Assembly: GCF_900114745.1 (NCBI RefSeq)
Contig: NZ_FOUB01000004.1
Coordinates: forward strand, 79,300 to 143,299
DNA length: 64,000 nt
Reading direction: 5' to 3'
Source: Nitrosomonas communis
GTDB taxonomy: Bacteria > Pseudomonadota > Gammaproteobacteria > Burkholderiales > Nitrosomonadaceae
The translations under genes were made by a program, and so were the position numbers. Under the pieces are notes generated by a model. That model was not told where the DNA came from, made no database searches, and saw only the letters and a list, made by a program, of their open reading frames with translations. Position 1 is the stretch's first letter; every line of letters starts with the position of its first letter. Positions 16,828-26,491 of this stretch are shown here, piece by piece.

Positions 16828-18326
16828 GCGTCAACGAGAGTCTACTTTTGCTCGTTCTGGCCAGTTCTCTGGTGCCAGGAGTGATCATTTTCTTTCTGCC
16901 AGAGTCACGCATTCGCTTGCGCACCCTATTAAATCTGACGGGAGCAATTCTCAAGCTGCTGCTGATAGGATACATGCTATGGGGCATTCAGCATGGCCAG
17001 ATCTACATTTTGCGTTACAATTTATTACTTAATCTGGAGCTAGTACTAAAGGTAGATGCACTAGCTGCACTATTTGCCACCTTGTCAGCAGCATTATGGC
17101 TCTTGACGACCCTTTATGCTGTTGGTTATTTAGAACGCTCGCCTCATCGTAGCCGTTTTTTTGGTTTCTTCAGTCTTTGTGTTACCGCTACTGTGGGTGT
17201 GGCAATGGCGGGTAATCTGTTTACTTTCTTCATTTTCTATGAACTGCTGACGCTATCCACATATCCTCTGGTGGTGCACCGAGGTACAGAAGCAGCTATT
17301 CGCGCTGGAAATATCTATCTGATCTATACACTTTCTGGTGGGGCAGTATTGCTGGTAGCTATAATCTGGTTGTACAGTTTGCTGGGCCAATTTGAGTTTA
17401 TTTATGGTGGTGTAGTAGCCGTATTGGATTCAAAATATTCACCTCAGTTACAGATAATTTTTCTGTTACTTATTATTGGATTGGGTGTAAAGGCTGCCCT
17501 GGTGCCGTTACATGGCTGGCTGCCGCAAGCGATGGTGGCGCCAGCACCAGTATCAGCTTTGCTTCATGCAGTGGCAGTCGTGAAAGCAGGAGCTTTTGGC
17601 ATCATACGAATTGTATATGAAGTTTATGGTGTGGAATACTTGCAAAGCATGAATTTGCTCATACCACTTGCTATAGCGGCTTCGATTACCATTATCTGGG
17701 GATCGCTGCGTGCTCTTTGGCAGAGCGATCTAAAACGACGGCTTGCTTATTCAACTGTTAGCCAAGTCTCGTATATTATTCTTGGAGTGAGTTTATTTAG
17801 CCCAGTAAGTACTATTGGCGGAATTGTTCATCTTGTTCATCAAGGCATCATGAAAATTACCCTCTTTTTCTGCGCTGGTAATTATGCTGAGACTTTAGGT
17901 ATCCATAAAATAAGCGAGATGAATGGGGTGGGATGGCGCATGCCATGGACGTCAATAGCTTTTTGCATAGCTGCACTTGGTATGATTGGGGCACCATTGA
18001 CAGCGGGCTATATTAGTAAACTCTATCTCAACCAGGGTGCAGAGATAGCAGATCAGATGTGGGCAAGCGGGGTGTTAACTGTTTCGAGCCTCTTTAATGC
18101 AACTTATTTTTTGCCAATCATGTATCGATTCTGGTTTAAAACTCAGCCTCAAACTTGGGTACAAGAACGTATTTATGCCAGGGGGCGATGGGAAACTCAT
18201 GGGCTCTTACTGATACCGCCTCTTGTTTCTGCTGCTGCAACTTTAGTAGCGGGCATATTTGCGGATACCGACTGGAGCCCATTATACTGGGTAAAACTGA
18301 TTGTTAAACGCGAATACTTGCTTTAA
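16824..18326 (+). CDS. Second ND2/4/5-type subunit of Mrp antiporter (MnhA/MnhD-like)
   Basis: 500 residues, start TTG at 16824 overlapping the preceding stop (TTGA). Hydrophobic throughout; motifs are GNLFTFFIFYELLTLSTYPL (TM5 Glu), GLGVKAALVPLHGWLPQAMV (TM7 Lys, PLHxWLPxAM) and HLVHQGIMKITLFFCAGNY (TM12-like Lys). It plays the role of the large MrpA N-terminal module in this split cluster, although the sequence is nearer to MrpD. It is the last gene of the operon; no hairpin terminator is obvious after it. Confidence 0.88.
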   Translation: MSVNESLLLLVLASSLVPGVIIFFLPESRIRLRTLLNLTGAILKLLLIGYMLWGIQHGQIYILRYNLLLNLELVLKVDALAALFATLSAALWLLTTLYAVGYLERSPHRSRFFGFFSLCVTATVGVAMAGNLFTFFIFYELLTLSTYPLVVHRGTEAAIRAGNIYLIYTLSGGAVLLVAIIWLYSLLGQFEFIYGGVVAVLDSKYSPQLQIIFLLLIIGLGVKAALVPLHGWLPQAMVAPAPVSALLHAVAVVKAGAFGIIRIVYEVYGVEYLQSMNLLIPLAIAASITIIWGSLRALWQSDLKRRLAYSTVSQVSYIILGVSLFSPVSTIGGIVHLVHQGIMKITLFFCAGNYAETLGIHKISEMNGVGWRMPWTSIAFCIAALGMIGAPLTAGYISKLYLNQGAEIADQMWASGVLTVSSLFNATYFLPIMYRFWFKTQPQTWVQERIYARGRWETHGLLLIPPLVSAAATLVAGIFADTDWSPLYWVKLIVKREYLL

Positions 18327-18992
18327 GGTCATCTTCTTTCCCAGCCAAAAATACTGATCTTACTAACTCTATCAGTTCACGATGATGGTACAAAGCGTCT
18401 TCATAAATTAGTTGAGCAACTTTTAAAAATAACGTGAATTCAACATAAAAAAAGCAGTAAAAGGAACCAAATTTCTTATGATGAAGCGATTTATGGAATG
18501 TTCAGATTTCGATGGATATACTATAGCAGTGATTTTTTGTGCGATTGACGATTTTCTTAAAGGGCTTGAGACATGGTAGGAGCAGCGCTTGTTGGAGTTA
18601 TCGCTGAAACGGCGTCACGGCGAAGAAAGCTACGACAAGAAATTCTCACTTAATATCAAGTTCCCTAAAGCTCTTCCAGCCATGGTGTAATGATTCTTAT
18701 GTCGAACTCACGTTATTTAGCTTCGTTCCCTGCATGCCGGTAAATTTTCAGACAGCGCTCATAGGCGCGTTTCGTTTGTTTGTAAATTATCGTGGATGGT
18801 CGCGGTGAGTGCATTGTCATGGGGTAGGTTACCCAAAATGTTTGTATCAAAAATAGAATGGATAAGACTGGTCGATTAACTATCAAGGCTTGCGAGAGAC
18901 TCACATTGCCATCTGGACATATATCTCACATAAACCAGAAAACAGACTGCAGTGTTGTTATTTCAAGCGCGTCTATTTATCACAACCCGGCA
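18327..18992. other. Intergenic region with decayed mobile DNA
   Basis: A 666-base gap between the Mrp operon and the convergent TIGR01777 epimerase gene. It holds the IS-derived element at 18429-18716. The rest (18717-18992) has no open frame with recognisable content. Confidence 0.5.
18429..18716 (+). mobile_element. IS-derived non-autonomous element, copy 2
   Basis: About 288 bp with near-perfect terminal inverted repeats: ATAACGTGAATTCAACATAA (18429-18448) against TTATGTCGAACTCACGTTAT (18697-18716), 18 of 20 matching. It aligns in inverse orientation with the element at 11241-11556. The + strand shows the text IFCAIDDFLKGLETW then a stop, then EQRLLELSLKRRHGEESYDK, a vestige of a transposase N-terminus. 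The two copies bracket the universal stress and Mrp genes in inverted orientation. Confidence 0.65.
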
Positions 18993-19901
18993 TTATCCTT
19001 CGCCAAATAAATCCTCTAGCGCTGTCGGTAAATCAGTAAATTTGAATTTAAAATTATATACTTGCAGTAATCTGGTAGAGACGATGTGATAACTGTTCAG
19101 CGCAAGAGCAGCTGCTTCACCTAATGCCAGTTTTAGTACAAAAGCTGGCGTAGGAAAGAACGCTGGCCGGTGCAGCGTCTTGCCAAGCGCAGCGGCAAAT
19201 TGGCCGTATCGAACCGGATTGGGTGAAACTGCATTTATCGGACCATGATAGCGCGTATCCAGTGCAGCGTTGCTGTATATCGAAACCAGATCATCAATAT
19301 GAATCCATGGAAGCCATTGGCGCCCGTCACCGACCGGTCCACCTAATCCTATTTTGAATAAGGGCAGGAGTTTATCCAGCATGCCGCCATCACCCAATAC
19401 TATACCCGTCCGTATGTTTACCCGACGTACCCCCTTGTTTTCAATTTTTGCAGCTTCTGCTTCCCAGTCTCGGCAGATGGTCTGCATAAAACCTGCTTGG
19501 GCAGGTACGTTATAGGATTCATTATAAACATCATCTCCTTCACCTGGGTAGATGCCGATAGCTGAGGCACAGACGAAGCATTCCAGACTGGCAGGGGCTG
19601 CGGCTACCAGCTTGCGGGCACTTACTATTCGTGAATCATACATTTCGCGCTTGCGTTCTTTAGTCCAGCGGCCACTACCTATATTTTCGCCCATCAGATG
19701 GATGATAATCTGAATATTTTCTAATGCTTCAGCGGGCACATCCTCTTTTGCATAGTTCCAGCTAAAGGCTGGTACACCCAGTTTTTGGCTTGCACGCGCC
19801 GCATTCCGGCTGAGGACCTTAATGGTATGATGGTCTTGTTTGAGGCGCTGTACCAGGTGCCGGCCTACGAATCCAGTTGCGCCAGTAATGAGTATGTTCA
19901 T
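18993..19901 (-). CDS. TIGR01777-family NAD-dependent epimerase (YfcH-like)
   Basis: 303 residues from the ATG at 19901; the frame is open to a TTG at 19913 but the ATG starts directly at MNILITGATGFVGRHLVQRL, a Rossmann GxxGxxG nucleotide site. Further family signatures are IHLMGENIGSGRWTKERKRE, SAIGIYPG, WEAEAAK, RTGIVLGDGGMLDKLLPLFK-like and LPWIHIDDLVSIY. The C-terminal DUF1731 part (PVRYGQFAAALGKTLHRPAF) is present. It belongs to the SDR extended family of unknown physiological role; the E. coli relative is YfcH. It stands alone, with repeat copy 5 between it and the divergent lipoprotein gene. Confidence 0.9.
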   Translation of the reverse strand: MNILITGATGFVGRHLVQRLKQDHHTIKVLSRNAARASQKLGVPAFSWNYAKEDVPAEALENIQIIIHLMGENIGSGRWTKERKREMYDSRIVSARKLVAAAPASLECFVCASAIGIYPGEGDDVYNESYNVPAQAGFMQTICRDWEAEAAKIENKGVRRVNIRTGIVLGDGGMLDKLLPLFKIGLGGPVGDGRQWLPWIHIDDLVSIYSNAALDTRYHGPINAVSPNPVRYGQFAAALGKTLHRPAFFPTPAFVLKLALGEAAALALNSYHIVSTRLLQVYNFKFKFTDLPTALEDLFGEG

Positions 19902-19933
19902 TATATTTGGCAATTCTCAAGTTGATTGATGGC

Positions 19934-20040
19934 TAATTCTATTTCTAAATCAAAACCGGCTTTGTCGGCTTCTCCTTGCCGTATTATTTATACTGTCTGC
20001 GGCTCGCCTTCGCGTCAGTTTTGATTTAGAAATGGAATAA
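19934..20040 (-). repeat. MITE-like dispersed repeat, copy 5 (orientation B)
   Basis: 107 bp, TAATTCTATTTCTAAATCAA to TTTAGAAATGGAATAA, with a near-consensus reverse core. It sits in the divergent promoter region of the epimerase and lipoprotein genes, so it is likely to affect at least one leader. Confidence 0.93.
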
Positions 20041-20198
20041 TTCAAGATATGTGTTTTCCGCATCAAACGGCAAGATGCAAATCTAGCTAGAGAGCAAATG
20101 CAATGGAATTATTTAGAGTAGTTCCAATGATAGCGGACGATAATCTTATTTTTTAATCTTTTTTTATTGTATCGAAATTTGACTCAGATTGTACAACG

Positions 20199-20930
20199 AT
20201 GAAAAATTTTACTCGTGATGCAGCGATGTCTCTTTTAATAAGCGTAAGCGCGCTGCTCACGGCCTGTGCCTTTCCTGTTGAAAACTTATGGCCACCCCCT
20301 CCCGATTCCGCTGCACGCACTGTTTATGTATCGCTTGATACATGGCATGCAATGATTGCTTTCCCTCAAAGCGAGGAAATGACAGTGAATAGTGCACATC
20401 AAGAAGAACATCAATTTCCTCAATTGCCTTCTTCCCTAGGCCATGTCCTGCCCTTCATTCGCAATCAACGTTTCGAGGAGTGGGGCTATGCCGAGCGAGC
20501 TTGGTATTTAGAAGGAAGATGGGGTCTGACTGGGGTGATGCGAGCGCTTTTTTGGCCAACAGAAGGAGTGGTTGAAGTTGGCTGGTATGATCAAGTGTGG
20601 GCCAATCGTACGCCTCAGCCTCCTTCTGATCTTTTCATATTTCGACTGAGTGAGGAAGGTTACCAGCGGTTACGCCATCACCTCGATGCTACGATAGCGG
20701 ACCGTAACTCTGTAACTGCTTTTGGGACTTCTTTGTTTTATCCTGCAAAACGTTCGTACCATGCTCTCCATACCTGTCATCAGTATGCAGCTTACGCCTT
20801 GAGAGAGGCGGGGTTACCTCTCTCCCCATTCTGGGCCTTCAGCAGAGCTTCCTTTGCCTGGCAGTTACACCGCGCTGTGCGGATCGCTGAGAAGCAACCA
20901 ACAGCTATACCTCATAATGAGCCTCAATAA
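20199..20930 (+). CDS. DUF2459 family lipoprotein
   Basis: 243 residues. The N-terminus ends in a lipobox (ALLTAC, Cys23). The body has VYVSLDTWHAMIAFP, EEWGYAERAWYLEGR and a C-terminal HTCHQYAAYALREAGLPLSP, which match the pattern of DUF2459 (TIGR02117) proteins where a His and a Cys-containing HTCNxW motif resemble an NlpC/P60-like arrangement. Enzymatic activity is not shown. It is transcribed away from the epimerase gene and faces the aconitase gene. No clear Shine-Dalgarno precedes the ATG. Confidence 0.75.
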   Translation: MKNFTRDAAMSLLISVSALLTACAFPVENLWPPPPDSAARTVYVSLDTWHAMIAFPQSEEMTVNSAHQEEHQFPQLPSSLGHVLPFIRNQRFEEWGYAERAWYLEGRWGLTGVMRALFWPTEGVVEVGWYDQVWANRTPQPPSDLFIFRLSEEGYQRLRHHLDATIADRNSVTAFGTSLFYPAKRSYHALHTCHQYAAYALREAGLPLSPFWAFSRASFAWQLHRAVRIAEKQPTAIPHNEPQ

Positions 20931-21017
20931 GATAGTGATCAAAATCACAAACTGCGTTATTTCTAATGCTGTATAAAATGATAGGTTACAAAAATCTCAA
21001 ACAACGTAAGCAAGGAT

Positions 21018-21126
21018 TTATTCCATTTCTAGATCAAATTTAGACTTGCTGACTTCTCCTTGCCATATTATTTTTATACTATTTGTGGATCGCGTTCGCG
21101 TCATGTTTGATTTGGAAATAGATTTA
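21018..21126 (-). repeat. MITE-like dispersed repeat, copy 6 (orientation B, diverged)
   Basis: 109 bp, TTATTCCATTTCTAGATCAA to TTTGGAAATAGATTT. The core carries extra Ts (ATTATTTTTATACT). It lies between convergent genes (DUF2459 lipoprotein and aconitase). Confidence 0.88.
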
Positions 21127-21258
21127 ACTGCTTGTTAGGCTTATATTGGGGTACCTCGTGGCAGCCAAGATGATCATTTAGTGAGATATTGCCAGATGCT
21201 AGTAGCAATTAAATACCTTTAAGTCAGTTGTGGTACATGATCTTATTAGCTCAGACAA

Positions 21259-21278
21259 GCTGGAGGATATCCTCCAGC
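21259..21278 (-). terminator. Hairpin downstream of aconitase
   Basis: A perfect 20-bp palindrome, GCTGGAGGATATCCTCCAGC, 15 bases after the aconitase stop on the minus strand. It lacks a long U-tract, so termination may be weak or the hairpin may serve as a 3' stabiliser. Confidence 0.55.
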
Positions 21279-21293
21279 GCGCATTAATATTTT

Positions 21294-24149
21294 CTAACTC
21301 ACCAGTAACTGCCTGAGTACATAAGGTAAAATACCGCTATGTCGATAATAATCGACTTCAATTGCGGTATCAATGCGGCAGAGCAACGGGATGCGGTGCT
21401 GGCTGCCATCTTTGAAATGGATAACGAGGGTAACTTCTTGCTGGGGTTGAATGGTGTCGATGCCAACAATATCGAATTGTTCGTCACCTTTGATGCCAAG
21501 GGACAAGGCATTATTATCGCCCATGAATTGTAAAGGTAGAACCCCCATGCCGACCAGATTGCTCCGGTGGATACGCTCATAGCTTTCCGCAATAACAGCT
21601 TTGACTCCTAACAACTGAGTACCTTTGGCTGCCCAATCACGGCTTGAGCCCGTGCCGTACTCCTTGCCAGCAAATACCACGGTAGGTACATTTTGAGCGA
21701 TATATCGCATAGCCGCATCGTAGATGGGCATTTGTTCGCCATCAGTAGTATTGCTGTCACGGAATAATGTTATCCCACCTTCACTTCCAGGAACCATCAG
21801 ATTTTTAATGCGCACATTGGCAAAAGTGCCGCGCATCATGACATGATGATTACCGCGGCGAGAACCATAACTATTGAAATCTGCTTTAGTAACATGATTG
21901 GCGAGCAGATATTGACCTGCCGGCGAGGTTTCCTTGATAGCGCCAGCCGGGCTGATGTGATCAGTGGTAACGGAATCGCCAAAGATCGCTAATGCTCTCG
22001 CACCAATGATGCCGCCAGGCTTGTTGTTAGGTACTGCTGGTTGCAGTGGAAAATCCTGGAAGAAAGGTGGCTCGGCGATATAAGTAGAGTCTGGCCAGTT
22101 ATAGAGCTTGCCAGTGACCGAAGTGATGTTATTCCAAAGGGGATTATCTTTGGTGAAATCACTATACAGCTGGCGGAAAGTATCGGCTTGGGTAGCAAAT
22201 TTCATGAGAGATGCGATTTCCGCGCTACTTGGCCAGATATCGTGCAGCCAGACGGGCTGATTATCCTTTCCTACACCTAGCGGTTCGGTATCCAGATCTT
22301 TTAATACCGTGCCTGCGATAGCATAAGCCACTACCAGAGGGGGCGAAGCCAGAAAATTAGCACGGATATTAGCATGTATTCTTGCTTCAAAATTCCGATT
22401 ACCTGAGAGAACGGCTGAACAAATGAGATCTTCTCTGACGACACACTCTTCGATCAGCTCTGGCAGCGGTCCGGAGTTGCCAATACAGGTGGTACAACCA
22501 TAACCCGCTAGATTGAAACCAAGTTGCTCCAGATAGGGCAGTAAGCCTGCAGCAATGAGATATTCTGTCACCACGCGCGAGCCCGGTGCAAGTGAGGTTT
22601 TGATATGACGTTTAACACTCAGACCTTTTTCAACCGCTTTTTTGGCAAGCAATCCAGCAGCGATTAATACGGTAGGATTAGAAGTGTTGGTGCAGGAAGT
22701 GATCGCAGCAATCAAAACATCGCCATGCTGCAGCACCGCTGAGTAATTCCTTTTATCATTGGCTTGGATGGTATTTTGGGTGGGGCGATTATTGAGCAGT
22801 TCAGACACATTTCTCTCAGAGCCAGGCGGAAGAGTGGCTTCATCTTGATTCATCGGACTGGTGACGCATACTTCATTATTCGGGTAGGTGGCATCTCGGG
22901 TGGGATAGGTGCGAGCCAAATCTTCCGTTGGCTTGCCATATCCATTGTCTGCCATGGGTTTACTGAAAAGCTCAGTAAAAGTTGATTTAAGATTGCCAAT
23001 TGCGATGCGATCCTGCGGGCGTTTTGGTCCGGCCAGCGAAGGTATAATTGAATTCAAATCTAGTTGCAATTCCTGACTGTAGTCAATATCTCCTTTATTT
23101 GGCATGCCAAATAGCCGTTGTGCCTTGAAATAGGTTTCAAATGCATCGATTTCTTCATTTGTGCGGCCAGTATTTCTAAAGTATTGAAGAGTGGCGTCAT
23201 CAACTGGGAAAAAGCCCATGGTGGCGCCATATTCGGGCGCCATGTTAGCGATGGTGGCACGATCAGGTAAGCTTAATGATGCGGTACCCTCACCAAAGAA
23301 TTCTACAAATTTGCCGACTACTTTTGCTTTACGCAGCATTTCAGTAACGGCCAAAACCAAATCTGTCGCAGTTACGCCTTCACGTAGCTGGCCAGTTAGA
23401 TTGACACCGACGACATCCGGGGTGAGAAAGTAAACCGGTTGCCCTAGCATGCCAGCTTCTGCTTCGATCCCGCCCACACCCCAGCCTACTACTCCGATAC
23501 TATTGATCATGGTGGTGTGCGAATCGGTGCCGACCAGCGTGTCTGGATAAATCAGGCAATTTTTCTGATGCACACCGCGTGCCAGATATTCCAGGTTGAC
23601 CTGATGCACGATACCAATACCGGGTGGGACAACCTTGAAAGTATCAAATGCCTGCATGCCCCATTTGATGAATTGGTAGCGTTCTTCATTACGGACAAAC
23701 TCCATTTCCATGTTGCGTGCGAGTGCCTCTTTATCGCCATAGTAATCGACCTGAACGGAGTGATCAACTACCAGATCAACCGGTACCAGCGGTTCAATAC
23801 GCTTGGGATCTTTATCTAGCCTCTCTGCCGCGCTGCGCATGGCCGCCAGATCAACCAGGAGCGGCACACCCGTGAAATCCTGCAACACGATACGCGCAAC
23901 CACAAACGGAATTTCATGCGTACGAACGGCATTTGGCTGCCAGCCAGCCAGCTGTCGAACATGCATTTCTGTGACTTTTTTATCATCGTAATTACGCAAC
24001 ACCGACTCTAACACAATACGAATGGAGACAGGAAGTCGTGATATCTTACCAAGACCGGCTTCCTCCAACGCTGATAAGGAATAAAATTGCGCAGTTTTGC
24101 CATCAGGGAATGGTAGCGATTGCAGTGAGTTGAATAAAGTGTGAGCCAT
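21294..24149 (-). CDS. acnA: Aconitate hydratase A
   Basis: 951 residues, slightly longer than the ~890-900 of typical AcnA. It converts citrate to isocitrate in the TCA cycle with a [4Fe-4S] cluster. Cluster cysteines are seen in [19 protein letters not shown] and [20 protein letters not shown]. Active-site segments [37 protein letters not shown] and the swivelling domain with [37 protein letters not shown] and [20 protein letters not shown] are all intact. A Shine-Dalgarno AAGGA lies nine bases before the start. It is divergent from the mutarotase gene. Confidence 0.97.
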   Translation of the reverse strand: MAHTLFNSLQSLPFPDGKTAQFYSLSALEEAGLGKISRLPVSIRIVLESVLRNYDDKKVTEMHVRQLAGWQPNAVRTHEIPFVVARIVLQDFTGVPLLVDLAAMRSAAERLDKDPKRIEPLVPVDLVVDHSVQVDYYGDKEALARNMEMEFVRNEERYQFIKWGMQAFDTFKVVPPGIGIVHQVNLEYLARGVHQKNCLIYPDTLVGTDSHTTMINSIGVVGWGVGGIEAEAGMLGQPVYFLTPDVVGVNLTGQLREGVTATDLVLAVTEMLRKAKVVGKFVEFFGEGTASLSLPDRATIANMAPEYGATMGFFPVDDATLQYFRNTGRTNEEIDAFETYFKAQRLFGMPNKGDIDYSQELQLDLNSIIPSLAGPKRPQDRIAIGNLKSTFTELFSKPMADNGYGKPTEDLARTYPTRDATYPNNEVCVTSPMNQDEATLPPGSERNVSELLNNRPTQNTIQANDKRNYSAVLQHGDVLIAAITSCTNTSNPTVLIAAGLLAKKAVEKGLSVKRHIKTSLAPGSRVVTEYLIAAGLLPYLEQLGFNLAGYGCTTCIGNSGPLPELIEECVVREDLICSAVLSGNRNFEARIHANIRANFLASPPLVVAYAIAGTVLKDLDTEPLGVGKDNQPVWLHDIWPSSAEIASLMKFATQADTFRQLYSDFTKDNPLWNNITSVTGKLYNWPDSTYIAEPPFFQDFPLQPAVPNNKPGGIIGARALAIFGDSVTTDHISPAGAIKETSPAGQYLLANHVTKADFNSYGSRRGNHHVMMRGTFANVRIKNLMVPGSEGGITLFRDSNTTDGEQMPIYDAAMRYIAQNVPTVVFAGKEYGTGSSRDWAAKGTQLLGVKAVIAESYERIHRSNLVGMGVLPLQFMGDNNALSLGIKGDEQFDIVGIDTIQPQQEVTLVIHFKDGSQHRIPLLCRIDTAIEVDYYRHSGILPYVLRQLLVS

Positions 24150-24267
24150 GGCATATCCTTAAAAGTAAGCGCGAGGATTTATTAATAGCAGTTACTAATA
24201 GCAGTTTATGAAGTTTGGGTTTGAGTTTATCATTCTAAACTTATTGCAACAAAAAATAAGGTAAAAA

Positions 24268-25173
24268 ATGGGTATTGCACAATTAAATAGAGATCATGGG
24301 ATTGCTGGTCAGGTTGAGTTTTTTGAAGGACAGGGTGGTTTTCCATTTATTCGAGTAAAAAACGCTAAGTCTAGTGCATTGATTTCGGTCTACGCAGGTC
24401 AAGTGCTTTCTTTTCAGCCTGCTGGTAAAACAGATGATTTGATGTTTCTCAGCCAGAAAGCTTATTATCAGGCAGGAAAAGCAATTAAAGGGGGCATACC
24501 AATTTGCTGGCCTTGGTTTGGTCCTGATCCAGAAGAAAAAGGCCGCGCGGCGCATGGTTTTGTGCGTAACCGCATGTGGGACGTGATTGAAACGAGCGTG
24601 ACGGCTAATGGCGATACTCAAGTGGTTTTAGGATTGACAGATACACCAGAGACGCAGGCTATCTGGCCACATGCCTTTATTTTGAGGCTAGAAATTATAG
24701 TGGGAGAAACGCTTAATCTAGTCCTAGTGACACGCAACACTGGAGATCAGGCATTCTCCATTACGCAAGCCTTTCACACCTATTTCAGTGTGGGCGATAT
24801 TCATCAAATACGTGTTTCAGGATTGGAGGGCAGGCAATACCTCGACAAAGCCGATGGGGGGCAGCAAAAAATGCAATCAGGTGCTGTGACCATTAGCTCG
24901 GAAGTGGATCGCATTTACCTGGATGTCTTAGACGATATTATCGTGCATGATCCTGCCCTGAAGCGCCGGATTTATATCGCTTCTCAAGGCAGTCAAACGG
25001 CTGTGGTGTGGAATCCATGGGCCAAAATTTCGGCAGAGATGGCCGACTTGCAAGATGACGATTATCTGCGCATGTTGTGCGTTGAAACGACTAATGCTGC
25101 CACGGATCGTATCACGATACAACCAGGCAGTGAATTTAGACTGGTTGCCAATTATCGTATTGAAAATCTGTGA
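24268..25173 (+). CDS. D-hexose-6-phosphate mutarotase (YeaD-like)
   Basis: 301 residues of the aldose-1-epimerase superfamily (galactose-mutarotase fold). Family signatures are GGIPICWPWFGPDPEEKGRA with HGFVRNRMWDV, SITQAFHTYFSVGDI and AVVWNPWAKISAEMADLQDD, matching YeaD-type proteins that interconvert alpha and beta hexose 6-phosphates. The catalytic His of the HGFVR segment, the His of FHTYF and the acidic residue near the VDRIYLD segment are present. It is cytoplasmic, has AAGG upstream of the ATG, and is divergent from acnA. Confidence 0.9.
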   Translation: MGIAQLNRDHGIAGQVEFFEGQGGFPFIRVKNAKSSALISVYAGQVLSFQPAGKTDDLMFLSQKAYYQAGKAIKGGIPICWPWFGPDPEEKGRAAHGFVRNRMWDVIETSVTANGDTQVVLGLTDTPETQAIWPHAFILRLEIIVGETLNLVLVTRNTGDQAFSITQAFHTYFSVGDIHQIRVSGLEGRQYLDKADGGQQKMQSGAVTISSEVDRIYLDVLDDIIVHDPALKRRIYIASQGSQTAVVWNPWAKISAEMADLQDDDYLRMLCVETTNAATDRITIQPGSEFRLVANYRIENL

Positions 25174-25283
25174 TAACAAAGTTTCGATAAAATCGGTATT
25201 TGATAAAACATCGTTTAATCAATAAATCTGTTGTCGTCTCGATGGGAGCATGGTGCGCGGTTCGCGTTTCCCCTGTCTGCTTA

Positions 25284-25382
25284 TTATTCCACTCTAAATC
25301 AAAGATGACACGAAGGCGAGCCCAGGCAGAATAATACGGCAAGGGGAAACCCACAAAGTTAGGTTTGATTTAGAAACAGGAT
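25284..25382 (+). repeat. MITE-like dispersed repeat, copy 7 (orientation A, internally deleted)
   Basis: 99 bp, TTATTCCACTCTAAATCAAA to GATTTAGAAACAGGAT. Several bases of the central AGTATAAATAA are missing (reads GGCAGAATAATACGG), so this copy is decayed. It lies just upstream of rnk. Confidence 0.85.
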
Positions 25383-25439
25383 GAGCTCTTCTTTCATTAT
25401 GTGGATAAGCTATATTAATCAAAAGCCAAGAGAGTAAAA

Positions 25440-25853
25440 ATGAAAACCAGACCAAAAATTATCATTTCAGCGCTTGATGCGGAGAGATTGGAGAGCCTTA
25501 TTGATTCATTACCCAGCAATGCTTTCCCGGGTAAGGATGAATTAGAGGCTGAACTGATGCGAGCGGAAGTAGTCGATCCGATAGATGTTCCACCTACTGT
25601 GGTGACCATGAATTCTACAGTAAGGTTTAAAGTTGAATCTTCGTCTGAAGAATTTGAATTAACACTAGTCTATCCTAAAGACATTGACGCCAGCGGAAGT
25701 AAGATTTCAATTCTTGCACCGGTCGGTAGTGCGCTGCTGGGTCTTTCTCAAGGAGATGAAATTGAATGGCCAAAACCTGGCGGTGGCGTATTGCGCGTTC
25801 GCATCGTAGAAGTCACCTACCAACCTGAACGTGCTGGTGAATATCATCGCTAG
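25440..25853 (+). CDS. rnk: Regulator of nucleoside diphosphate kinase
   Basis: 137 residues. N-terminal helical Rnk domain (KPKIIISALDAERLESLIDS-type start) and C-terminal FKBP/GreA-like domain with TLVYPKDIDASGSKISILAP, VGSALLGLSQGDEIEWPKPG and LRVRIVEVTYQPE identify Rnk, a protein that binds RNA polymerase like Gre factors. GAGAG precedes the ATG. Its 3' end overlaps that of the convergent ampD gene by 41 bases. Confidence 0.93.
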   Translation: MKTRPKIIISALDAERLESLIDSLPSNAFPGKDELEAELMRAEVVDPIDVPPTVVTMNSTVRFKVESSSEEFELTLVYPKDIDASGSKISILAPVGSALLGLSQGDEIEWPKPGGGVLRVRIVEVTYQPERAGEYHR

Positions 25854-26397
25854 AGAATCCCCTGTGATAGCGCCCCCAATCAAAATAAGGACCTGGGTCG
25901 GTTTTACGCGTGGGGGCAATATCAGCATGTCCTGCAATATCGGTAATGGGGTAGGCCTTGAGCAAAGATATTGTGAGCGCAATGAGCTGATCGTACTGGA
26001 TGGGCTCAAAGGGTAGGGCATCGCTTCCTTCCAGTTCAATCCCGATGGAGAAGTCATTACAGCGTTCCTTGCCTTGCCAATTGGAAACCCCGGCATGCCA
26101 GGCGCGCAGCATGCACGGAACAAATTGGATGATTTCCCCATCGCGGCGAATGAAAAAGTGGCTGGAAACTCTGAGATCGCGCAATGATTCAAAATAGGGA
26201 TGCGCTTGCGGATCAAGTTGGTTGGTAAATAACTCGATTACGCTATTTCCGTCAAATTTGTTCGGTGGCAGACTGATGTTATGTATTACCAATAAACTGA
26301 TGTCACATCCAGGGGGACGCTCATCATAGTTGGGTGAAGGAATGAAACGCACGTTCTCAAGATAGCCGGCAGTATTGATCTCCATAAGTTCTTTCAT
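25813..26397 (-). CDS. ampD: 1,6-anhydro-N-acetylmuramyl-L-alanine amidase AmpD
   Basis: About 194 residues from the ATG at 26397 (a second ATG four codons later is also plausible; the open frame extends further to 26472 but that part has no homologous look). It cleaves anhydro-muropeptides in the cytoplasm during cell-wall recycling. Zinc ligands and family motifs are visible: LLVIHNISLPPNKF (first His), VSSHFFIRRDGEIIQFVP, RAWHAGVSNWQGKERCNDFS, IGIELEG, and DIAGHADIAPTRKTDPGPYF with the second His and the Asp ligand. No signal peptide, as expected for AmpD. Convergent with rnk and divergent from tmk. Confidence 0.94.
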   Translation of the reverse strand: MKELMEINTAGYLENVRFIPSPNYDERPPGCDISLLVIHNISLPPNKFDGNSVIELFTNQLDPQAHPYFESLRDLRVSSHFFIRRDGEIIQFVPCMLRAWHAGVSNWQGKERCNDFSIGIELEGSDALPFEPIQYDQLIALTISLLKAYPITDIAGHADIAPTRKTDPGPYFDWGRYHRGFSSDDIHQHVQVGR

Positions 26398-26491
26398 TTT
26401 GGGCAGGAAATTTAACTTACTGGATAATATAATAAAGCAAAGCTGATTTAGGCGAATTTTATTTATGAACATTTAGATAAGCAGGCTACCC

